Assembly: GCA_021784715.1 (NCBI GenBank)
Contig: JAJYHP010000163.1
Coordinates: 1-14,380, forward strand
DNA length: 14,380 nucleotides
Reading direction: 5' to 3'
Source: a bacterium
GTDB taxonomy: Bacteria; Eremiobacterota; Eremiobacteria; Baltobacterales; Baltobacteraceae
Made by a program: the position numbers and the translations under genes. The notes under the pieces were generated by a model. It worked only from the letters and a program-made list of their open reading frames with translations. It was not told where the DNA came from and searched no databases. Below, one piece after another: positions 1-5,859 of this stretch (positions within the stretch are counted from its first letter, which is position 1; each line of letters opens with the position of its first letter).

Positions 1-657
1 GTTACTGCGGCCAACGTCCTCTTCGCGGGGCTGAGCACGCAGTTCGATCTCGTCGTCGGCGGCGAACGGCGCGGTACGGTCACGCTCAACGTTCCCGGAG
101 CGATCAATCTGCTCAATGCGCTCGCGGCGATCGCGGTCGCGGGTGAAGTCGGCGTACCGTTCTCGGCGATCGTCGCGGGGCTACGCGATTTTCGCGGCGT
201 GCGGCGACGCTTCGATATACTCGCGCGCGGGCAGCGCTTGACCGTCGTCGACGATTACGCGCATCACCCGACCGCCGTGCGAGCGACGATCGCGGCGGCG
301 CGCAACTATCACGCCGGCCCGCTCGTCGTTGCGTTTCAGCCGCATCGCTATTCGCGCACCGGATATCTCGCTCGCGATTTCGCCGAGGCGTTGCGCGGCG
401 CCGACCGCGTCTATCTCACGCCGATCTATGCCGCCTCAGAGGCACCGATTCCCGGCATCAGCGAACGCTCGATCGGCGACAAACTCGCCGAGCACGGCGT
501 GGACGTTCGCTACGTCGCGCGCGTCGAAGATCTCGTCGAGCGCATCGAGGAAGAATCGTTACCGGGAACGCTCGTGCTCATGTTGGGTGCGGGTTCGATC
601 ACCCGCAGTGCGGCGCGGCTCGCGGCGCGGGCGATGCCGGCGGCGGCTCTGCGGTGA
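1..657 (+). CDS. murC: UDP-N-acetylmuramate--L-alanine ligase, C-terminal part (5' end outside window)
   Basis: MurC is the cytoplasmic ATP-dependent ligase that adds L-Ala to UDP-MurNAc, the first amino-acid step of peptidoglycan precursor synthesis. The frame is open from base 1 and gives 218 residues, a little under half of a usual MurC of about 460, so the N-terminal UDP-binding and ATP P-loop regions lie upstream. What is seen is the end of the central domain (a NVPGAINLLNALAA stretch near 88-125) and the C-terminal Mur ligase domain, with the family signature VVDDYAHHPTAVRATI near 244-291 and VAFQPHRYSRT near 328-360. It ends with LMLGAGSITR and a short Ala/Arg-rich tail. The TGA stop overlaps the GTG start of murB by four bases, which suggests translational coupling. 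Recognition is confident; only the start is missing. Confidence 0.95.
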   Translation, partial: VTAANVLFAGLSTQFDLVVGGERRGTVTLNVPGAINLLNALAAIAVAGEVGVPFSAIVAGLRDFRGVRRRFDILARGQRLTVVDDYAHHPTAVRATIAAARNYHAGPLVVAFQPHRYSRTGYLARDFAEALRGADRVYLTPIYAASEAPIPGISERSIGDKLAEHGVDVRYVARVEDLVERIEEESLPGTLVLMLGAGSITRSAARLAARAMPAAALR

Positions 658-1637
658 GCCTCACCACGGCGTCGAGCACGAGATCGCTGCTCGACGAAGA
701 CGACCGCTCGATGCTGCAGGAGCTGCTGAGCGACCGCGTGGCGTTCGACGAAGCGCTCGCGCCGTATACATCGTGGAAGATCGGCGGCCCGGCCGATGCC
801 TTCGCACAACTCGAACGCGAGAACGAACTCGCCGCGGTGCTAACGCACTGCGTCCGCCGCCGTCTGCCCTGGTTCGTCTTGGGCAGCGGCAGCAATTTGC
901 TCGTCGGCGACGGCGGAATTCGCGGTATCGTGCTGCGCCTGGGCGGCGAATTTGCGCGCGTCGACGTACGCGCGAGCGAGGAGAGCGTGCGCGTGATCGC
1001 CGGTGCGTCGGCCTCGATGGCCGCCATCACCGCGCGTGCCGCGAGTGCCGGCGCCGTCGGCATCGGATCGCTCGCCGGAATTCCGGGGACGCTCGGTGGT
1101 TCGCTGCGGATGAACGCCGGAACCGATCGCGAGATGGGGGATTTTATCCGCGACGTGCGCGTGCAATCTCCGAGCCGCCCCGCCCCGCACTCCGTCGACA
1201 TTCGGTATTTCTATCGGCACACCAACCTCGCGCGCGACGCGGTGGTGGTGGGTGCCGAACTCGCCTTCGCGCGCGGCGACGCGCAGAGCGTGCGCGAGGA
1301 GATGCAGGCGCGCCTCGTGCGTCGCAAACAAACCCAGCCGATCGCGCTGCCCAACGCAGGGTCGTGCTTTCGCAATCCGGAAGGCGAGAAAGCCGCACGT
1401 CTCATCGAGGCGGTGGGGGCCAAGGGTTGGCGCGAGGGCGATGCGGAAGTATCGCCGCTCCACGCGAACTTTATTAATAATCTCGGCGCAGCGAGTGCCT
1501 GCGATGTCGCAACGCTCCTCGCACGCGTTCGGCGTGCGGTCTTCGAGCGATTCGGTATTGGGTTGGAGTTGGAGGTGCATCTCGTGGGAGTTTTCATCGA
1601 TCGGCAATGGGATGGAGGCAATGACCGAGTTGCGTAA
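654..1637 (+). CDS. murB: UDP-N-acetylenolpyruvoylglucosamine reductase
   Basis: MurB is the FAD- and NADPH-dependent reductase that turns UDP-GlcNAc-enolpyruvate into UDP-MurNAc. The protein is 327 residues. It shows the FAD-binding motifs TSWKIGGPAD (39-48), LGSGSNLLVGDGGIRG (76-91) and GIPGTLGGSLRMNAG (142-156), then YFYRHTNL (185-192), where the usual YRxS carries Thr in place of Ser. NAGSCFRNPEG (234-244) contains the expected proton-donor Ser (S237), HANFINN (270-276) follows, and LELEVHLVG near 304-312 holds the conserved C-terminal Glu. The AGSxFRNP...HANFI(I)N pattern is typical of type II MurB. The chosen GTG overlaps the murC stop (GTGA); an ATG at 711 is the alternative, and neither has a strong ribosome binding site. 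The last residues, VFIDRQWDGGNDRVA, run past the normal family end because the frame overlaps ddl. Confidence 0.94.
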   Translation: MSLTTASSTRSLLDEDDRSMLQELLSDRVAFDEALAPYTSWKIGGPADAFAQLERENELAAVLTHCVRRRLPWFVLGSGSNLLVGDGGIRGIVLRLGGEFARVDVRASEESVRVIAGASASMAAITARAASAGAVGIGSLAGIPGTLGGSLRMNAGTDREMGDFIRDVRVQSPSRPAPHSVDIRYFYRHTNLARDAVVVGAELAFARGDAQSVREEMQARLVRRKQTQPIALPNAGSCFRNPEGEKAARLIEAVGAKGWREGDAEVSPLHANFINNLGAASACDVATLLARVRRAVFERFGIGLELEVHLVGVFIDRQWDGGNDRVA

Positions 1638-2565
1638 AGCACGCGTCGCGGTGGTGATGGGCGGCAAGAGCTCCGAACGCGAGATATCGATCGCGAGCGG
1701 CACTCCGGTCGCGCAAGCGCTGGCGACGTTGGGCTATGAGGTCCATTCCATCGATTACGACGAGCGTTTTATCGACGCGATCCGCACCATCGCACCCGAC
1801 GTGGTTTTTAACGCGCTCCACGGCGCGGGCGGCGAGGACGGCGAGCTGCAGGGCGTGCTCGAACATCTCGGGGTTCCGTACACCGGAAGCGGCATCGCCG
1901 CGTGTGCGCTGGCGATGGATAAACATCTCGTCAAAAAACTTTTCGCCGCCGAGGGCCTGCCGACTGCGGCATGGGATCACTTCGATCTCGACGGCGGTGC
2001 GTTACCGCTTTTGCCGGGTTCGCTCGATCTCCCATTGGTGGTGAAACCGCGTTACGAAGGTTCGTCGATCGGCGTGCGCATCGTTCGTACGCACGAACAG
2101 TGGAGCGCGGCGGTGATCGAACTCTCGCACAGCTACGGCTGCGTGCTCGCCGAGGAATTCATCGCCGGGCGTGAATTTACGTGTGCGGTGCTCGGTGAAG
2201 AAGCGCTTCCGATCGTGGAGATCGTCGCCAATCGCGACGGTTTCTATTCCACCGATGCAAAATACGAACCGGGCGGCAGCACGCACATCGCGCCGGCAAA
2301 AATCGACGCCGACCTCGCTTCCCGCATGCAGATGCTCGCGCTCTCCGCGCATCGTTTATTGGGGATGCGGGACTACTCGCGAACCGACTTCATCGTGAGC
2401 GATCAGAATCGCCCGTATTTACTGGAGATCAATGCATTGCCGGGGCTGACGACGACCTCGCTTTTACCCGACGCGGCGGCCGCGGTCGGGATTGGGTTCG
2501 ACGCGCTGGTTGAGCGGATCGTCGGCTATGCGCTCGCCCGGGGGAGGCGCCGCAACGCCGCATAG
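1621..2565 (+). CDS. ddl: D-alanine--D-alanine ligase
   Basis: This ATP-grasp ligase joins two D-Ala in the cytoplasm for the pentapeptide end. From ATG 1621 it has 314 residues, a normal length. Visible motifs are GGKSSEREIS (14-23; E19 matches E. coli DdlB E15), LHGAGGEDG (67-74 region), YTGSG and MDK (88-101), LVVKPRYEGSSIGV (139-152), the AKY triplet with Y215, SRTDF with R254 and D256, and LLEINALPGLTTTSLLP with E269, N271 and S280. The E-S-Y triad is complete; Tyr rather than His at 215 argues for D-Ala-D-Ala rather than a VanA-like D-Ala-D-Lac specificity. The gene overlaps the murB end by 17 bases. ATG 1612 would add three residues (MEA); GGAGG at 1614-1618 lies inside that extension and very near 1621, so the exact start is unsettled. 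Confidence 0.95.
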   Translation: MTELRKARVAVVMGGKSSEREISIASGTPVAQALATLGYEVHSIDYDERFIDAIRTIAPDVVFNALHGAGGEDGELQGVLEHLGVPYTGSGIAACALAMDKHLVKKLFAAEGLPTAAWDHFDLDGGALPLLPGSLDLPLVVKPRYEGSSIGVRIVRTHEQWSAAVIELSHSYGCVLAEEFIAGREFTCAVLGEEALPIVEIVANRDGFYSTDAKYEPGGSTHIAPAKIDADLASRMQMLALSAHRLLGMRDYSRTDFIVSDQNRPYLLEINALPGLTTTSLLPDAAAAVGIGFDALVERIVGYALARGRRRNAA

Positions 2566-2634
2566 CGTTCCGCTTTCGATAAATGCGACGTTGGTCGCAA
2601 CGCGGGCGCCGTTCGGTATGGGAACCTGCATGCC

Positions 2635-2654
2635 GGGGCAAGAAGAGTCTCCCC
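2635..2654 (+). other. Possible hairpin in the ddl-citrate synthase gap
   Basis: In the 126-base gap between ddl and citrate synthase, GGGG (2635-2638) and AGA (2641-2643) can pair with TCTCCCC (2648-2654), a 7-bp stem with a 2-base bulge. No T-run follows, so it is a weak terminator or leader-structure candidate only. I found no convincing -35/-10 pair in the rest of the gap. It does hold the citrate synthase ribosome binding site GGAGGT at 2683-2688. Confidence 0.2.
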
Positions 2655-2691
2655 GAAAGATTCTATCGTTGAGATATCGACCGGAGGTATC

Positions 2692-3861
2692 GTGTCTAGT
2701 ACGGGTTTGATTGTCGACCGCGGCCTTGAAGGCGTCGTCGTCGGAAGTACCTTGCTCTCGAACGTCGAGGGAAAGATCGGGCGTCTTACCTACCGCGGTT
2801 ACGATATCGACGATCTTGCGCCGAACGCGACCTTTGAAGAGGTCGTGCATCTGCTGTTGTTCGGGCATCTCCCGACCAGCGACGAACTCGACCATCTCAA
2901 ACGCGAGATCGGAACGCGACGCATGCTGCCCGAACCGTTGGTCGACGGAATGCGTCGCTCGCCGAAAACGGCGTGGCCGATGGATGTCCTGCGCACGATT
3001 GCCAGCGGCCTCGCGCTCTTCTCGCCGGTCAACCGTGTCGGCGAGCATGTCTCCGACGCTCACACCGCAATCGAACTCATTGCAAAGATGCCGACGATTC
3101 TTGCTGCGTGGGACCGTATCCGTCGCGATCTCGACCCGATCGAACCGCGCAACGACCTTTCGCAGGCGGCGAACTTTCTCTATATGCGAACCGGAAAGAT
3201 GCCGGCGGAGATCGAGGCGAAAGCGCTCGACACCTATCTCGTGCTGCTCGCCGATCATTCGTATAATGCCTCGACGTTTTCGGCGCGCGTGACCGCGTCG
3301 ACGCGCGCGGATATCTACGCGGCCGTGACCGCGGCGCTCGCTACCCTCGAAGGCGATCTGCACGGCGGAGCGGCGAGCGCGGCGTTCAACACGCTGCTCT
3401 CGGTCGGCTCGCCCGATCGCGCGGAGATCTACGTTCGCGACGCATTGGGCCGCGGCGAGCGGATTATGGGCATGGGGCACCGCGAATATCGCGTTCGCGA
3501 TCCACGGGCCCGCCATCTCGAAGCGAAAGCAAAAGAGCTCTCGGCCTACCGCGGGGATTCGCGTTGGTATGAGATCGCGCGCGCGCTCGAAGAGGCGAGC
3601 AACAAAGTGCTCAAGGAAACCAAGCCCGATAAGAGCATCTACGCAAACGTCGATTTCTATACTGCGCCGTTGCTCGCCGATCTCGGGATGCCCGGCGACG
3701 AATTTACCTGCATGTTCGCCTGCGGGCGTATCGCCGGGTGGAGCGCGCACATTCTCGAGCAACTCGGAGACAACCGTCTGATCCGTCCGCAGGCGACCTA
3801 CGAAGGGCCGCCGCCGGGGCCGTTCGTGCCGATCGGTTCGCGGCCGACAAGCGCGCACTAA
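2692..3861 (+). CDS. gltA: Citrate synthase (type II-like short form)
   Basis: The enzyme condenses acetyl-CoA with oxaloacetate to citrate at the entry of the TCA cycle. The protein has 389 residues, the size of the short Gram-positive/archaeal-type enzymes rather than the allosteric E. coli form. The GTG start is set by GGAGGT at 2683-2688. The usual opening LLSNVEGKIGRLTYRGYDI (21-39) is present. H189 lies in LLADHSYNAST, and the catalytic residues are H224 in DLHGGA, H263 in GMGHREYRVRDPRA and D321 in NVDFYTA. The end, GRIAGWSAHILEQLGDNRLIRP, is standard. One oddity is HGGAAS where most relatives read HGGANE. A 2-methylcitrate synthase cannot be excluded from sequence alone, but no prp genes are nearby. 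hisB begins 4 bases after the stop, so the two are probably co-transcribed. Confidence 0.92.
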   Translation: MSSTGLIVDRGLEGVVVGSTLLSNVEGKIGRLTYRGYDIDDLAPNATFEEVVHLLLFGHLPTSDELDHLKREIGTRRMLPEPLVDGMRRSPKTAWPMDVLRTIASGLALFSPVNRVGEHVSDAHTAIELIAKMPTILAAWDRIRRDLDPIEPRNDLSQAANFLYMRTGKMPAEIEAKALDTYLVLLADHSYNASTFSARVTASTRADIYAAVTAALATLEGDLHGGAASAAFNTLLSVGSPDRAEIYVRDALGRGERIMGMGHREYRVRDPRARHLEAKAKELSAYRGDSRWYEIARALEEASNKVLKETKPDKSIYANVDFYTAPLLADLGMPGDEFTCMFACGRIAGWSAHILEQLGDNRLIRPQATYEGPPPGPFVPIGSRPTSAH

Positions 3862-3865
3862 TGCG

Positions 3866-4453
3866 ATGAGCGCTCCGGCGCGCATCGCGCGGGTGAAGCG
3901 AACGACCAAAGAAACCACGATCGATCTCGAGGTCGATCTTGACGGTGGCGAGATTTCCATCGAAACCGGCGTCGATTTCTTCGATCATATGTTGCATGCG
4001 CTCGCTCTGCACGGCGGCATGGGCGTGAAGCTTCGCGCGCGCGGAGACGGGATGGACAACCATCACCTCATCGAAGATGTCGGCATCGCGCTCGGGCGTG
4101 CGTTCTACGAAGCACTCGGCGAGAAACGCGGCATCGTGCGGTTCGGTTCGATCATGTTGCCGCTCGACGACGCGTTAATCGCGGCGAGTATCGATATCTC
4201 GGGACGCTCGTATCTCAATTTTCGCGTGGAGTTTTTGCGAAACGATCTGGGGGCGATGCCGACCGAGATGGTCGGGGAGTTCTTTCGCGCGCTCAGCGAC
4301 CACGCGCGCATTACCGTCCACCTGATCGCGATGCACGGACACGTAGCGCACCATCTTTGCGAGGCGACTTTTAAAGCCTTCGCGCGGGCATTTGCGGCCG
4401 CAAAAACCATCGAAGGCGAGGCCGTCGCATCGACGAAGGGGTTGCTCGAATAG
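3866..4453 (+). CDS. hisB: Imidazoleglycerol-phosphate dehydratase
   Basis: HisB removes water from imidazole glycerol phosphate, the sixth step of histidine synthesis, using two Mn ions per site. The protein is 195 residues, a monofunctional dehydratase with no phosphatase domain. The metal-binding motifs are DHMLHALALHGG (40-51), HHLIED (66-71) and HHLCEATFKAFARA (162-175); PLDDALIAASIDISGR (99-114) and the terminal STKG (189-192) also match. One small departure is TGVDFFDHML where TGIPFLDHML is usual. The ATG lies 4 bases after the citrate synthase stop with no clear ribosome binding site, so translation probably depends on coupling. hisH follows after 2 bases. Confidence 0.96.
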   Translation: MSAPARIARVKRTTKETTIDLEVDLDGGEISIETGVDFFDHMLHALALHGGMGVKLRARGDGMDNHHLIEDVGIALGRAFYEALGEKRGIVRFGSIMLPLDDALIAASIDISGRSYLNFRVEFLRNDLGAMPTEMVGEFFRALSDHARITVHLIAMHGHVAHHLCEATFKAFARAFAAAKTIEGEAVASTKGLLE

Positions 4454-4455
4454 CG

Positions 4456-5064
4456 ATGTCCCGTCGAATCGTTGCCATCGACTACGGCGGCGGGAACATC
4501 GGTTCGTTGGTCGGAGCGCTGCGCAGACGCGATATCGAGCCGATCGTCACCGACGACCGCGATGCGGTGTTGCAAGCCGACGCTGCGTTTTTCCCGGGCG
4601 ACGGCGCGTTCGCTGCGACGATGGATGCGCTACGGGAGCGTCGCCTCGATAGCGCGATCTACGAACGTATCGAGCGGGGGCGGCCGTACTTCGGCATCTG
4701 CGTCGGCATGCAGGTACTCTTCGAGAGCTCGACCGAGTTCGGGGGCGCGCGCGGCCTCGGGATCTTTCGCGGTGAGGTCGGGCGATTCGAAGGCGGTGTG
4801 CGGTTGCCGCATATGGGCTGGAATCGGCTGGAGCCAAGCGTCGCGCACCCCGTGCTTGCCGAGCTCGGGGAAGAGGAGTACGCCTATTTTCTGCACTCGT
4901 ATCGCGCGCTTCCCGGCGAAGATTGTATCGCCACGGCGACGCACGGCGAGCGATTTGCCGCCGTCGTCGCGCGCGGTGCCGCAGTGGGAACGCAATTTCA
5001 CCCCGAGAAGAGTCAACGTACCGGAGAGAAAATTCTCGATGCATTTCTCGCCTCGCTCAACTAA
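4456..5064 (+). CDS. hisH: Imidazole glycerol phosphate synthase, glutamine amidotransferase subunit
   Basis: HisH releases ammonia from glutamine and channels it to HisF, which makes imidazole glycerol phosphate and AICAR. The 202-residue protein is a class I glutamine amidotransferase. It opens with IVAIDYGGGNIGSL (5-18), has the nucleophile elbow GICVGMQ with C82, PHMGWN (118-123), and the catalytic pair H182 and E184 in TQFHPEKSQ. FPGDGAF replaces the more common LPGVGAF near 46-52; this is not a catalytic change. It starts 2 bases after hisB and ends 20 bases before hisA. HisF, without which HisH has no useful role, is not in the window, so it must be encoded elsewhere. Confidence 0.96.
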   Translation: MSRRIVAIDYGGGNIGSLVGALRRRDIEPIVTDDRDAVLQADAAFFPGDGAFAATMDALRERRLDSAIYERIERGRPYFGICVGMQVLFESSTEFGGARGLGIFRGEVGRFEGGVRLPHMGWNRLEPSVAHPVLAELGEEEYAYFLHSYRALPGEDCIATATHGERFAAVVARGAAVGTQFHPEKSQRTGEKILDAFLASLN

Positions 5065-5084
5065 ATAGGAAAGGAAGCCCCGCA

Positions 5085-5804
5085 ATGCTCGTTATTCCCG
5101 CCATCGATCTGCGCGCCGGCAAATGCGTGCGCATGGAGCAAGGAGATCCATCGCGCGAGACGACCTACGACGAGGACCCGGTCGCGCGCGCGCGCGCGTT
5201 CGTCGCGCAGGGTGCAAAACGCTTGCATGTCGTCGATCTCGACGGCGCATTCGGATCCGGCGAGAATATCGCGGCGATCTCGGCGATCGCCGGTGCAGTA
5301 TCCGTGCCGATTCAGGTCGGCGGGGGAATTCGCAGCGCCGAACACGCCGCCGCGCGCTTTGAAGCGGGCGCTGCGGAGATCATTATCGGAACGCTTTTTG
5401 TTGAAGACGAACGGGTTGCGCGGCAGATCGTCGGTCGTTACGGAGAGAAGGTCATCGCCGGCATCGATGCGCGCGGACGCGAGGTCGCGGTTCGCGGCTG
5501 GCAAGAACGGACGCCGGTCGATCGCGATGCGTTGGTGAAACGCGTCGCGCATTGGGGAGTTCGCCGCGTCATTTTCACCGAGATTCGCCGCGACGGCATG
5601 GGTGAGGGCTACGATCTCGATGCGTTGCGCGAGGTCGCAGCCGCTGCCGACGTTCGTGTGACCGCGAGCGGTGGAGCGCAGAGCATCGCGGATTTACAGA
5701 AGCTTCGCGCCGCCGCTCCGCCCGCCGTCGATGCCTGTATCATCGGGAGCGCGCTCTATCGCGGAACCATCGATCTCGCAGCGGCGATCGCCGCGGTCGG
5801 ATAA
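5085..5804 (+). CDS. hisA: ProFAR isomerase (HisA)
   Basis: HisA opens the ribose of N'-ProFAR by an Amadori rearrangement to give PRFAR, the substrate of HisF-HisH. The 239-residue protein is a single beta/alpha barrel. The general-base and acid aspartates are seen as D8 in IPAIDLR and D128 in GIDAR. Phosphate-binding loops appear as VGGGIRS (78-84) and ASGGAQS, and TEIRRDGMGEGYDLD matches the active-site strand. The ATG at 5085 has AGGAAAGGAAG upstream at good spacing; a longer open frame reaching back into hisH is not needed. TrpF-like dual function (PriA) is possible in some actinobacterial relatives, but I see nothing that demands it. A (CG)8 run at 5183-5198 lies in the coding region. 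The his cluster stops here; the next gene is convergent. Confidence 0.95.
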   Translation: MLVIPAIDLRAGKCVRMEQGDPSRETTYDEDPVARARAFVAQGAKRLHVVDLDGAFGSGENIAAISAIAGAVSVPIQVGGGIRSAEHAAARFEAGAAEIIIGTLFVEDERVARQIVGRYGEKVIAGIDARGREVAVRGWQERTPVDRDALVKRVAHWGVRRVIFTEIRRDGMGEGYDLDALREVAAAADVRVTASGGAQSIADLQKLRAAAPPAVDACIIGSALYRGTIDLAAAIAAVG

Positions 5805-5816
5805 TCGGTCGAAGAT

Positions 5817-5841
5817 GAGGGGCGGCGACTGCCGCCTCCTC
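5817..5841. terminator. Hairpin between convergent hisA and the CuAO-N-like gene
   Basis: GAGGGGCGGC (5817-5826), loop GACT, and GCCGCCTCCTC (5831-5841) form a GC-rich stem of about 10 bp with one bulged base. It sits 12 bases after the hisA stop and 18 bases past the stop of the opposing gene, where a shared terminator would be expected. There is no clean T-run on either side, so it may act with Rho or only as a 3'-end stabiliser. Confidence 0.45.
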
Positions 5842-5859
5842 GATCTATACTTGGACGTC

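Noticed and set aside
329..1477. A 382-codon plus-strand frame across murC and murB
   Set aside because: Arg/Ala-rich shadow in another frame of two well-recognised genes.
2464..3960. A 498-codon open frame on the minus strand opposite citrate synthase
   Set aside because: It is antisense to a gene with all catalytic motifs, and its product is Arg-rich with no domain. GC-rich codon bias keeps opposite frames open.
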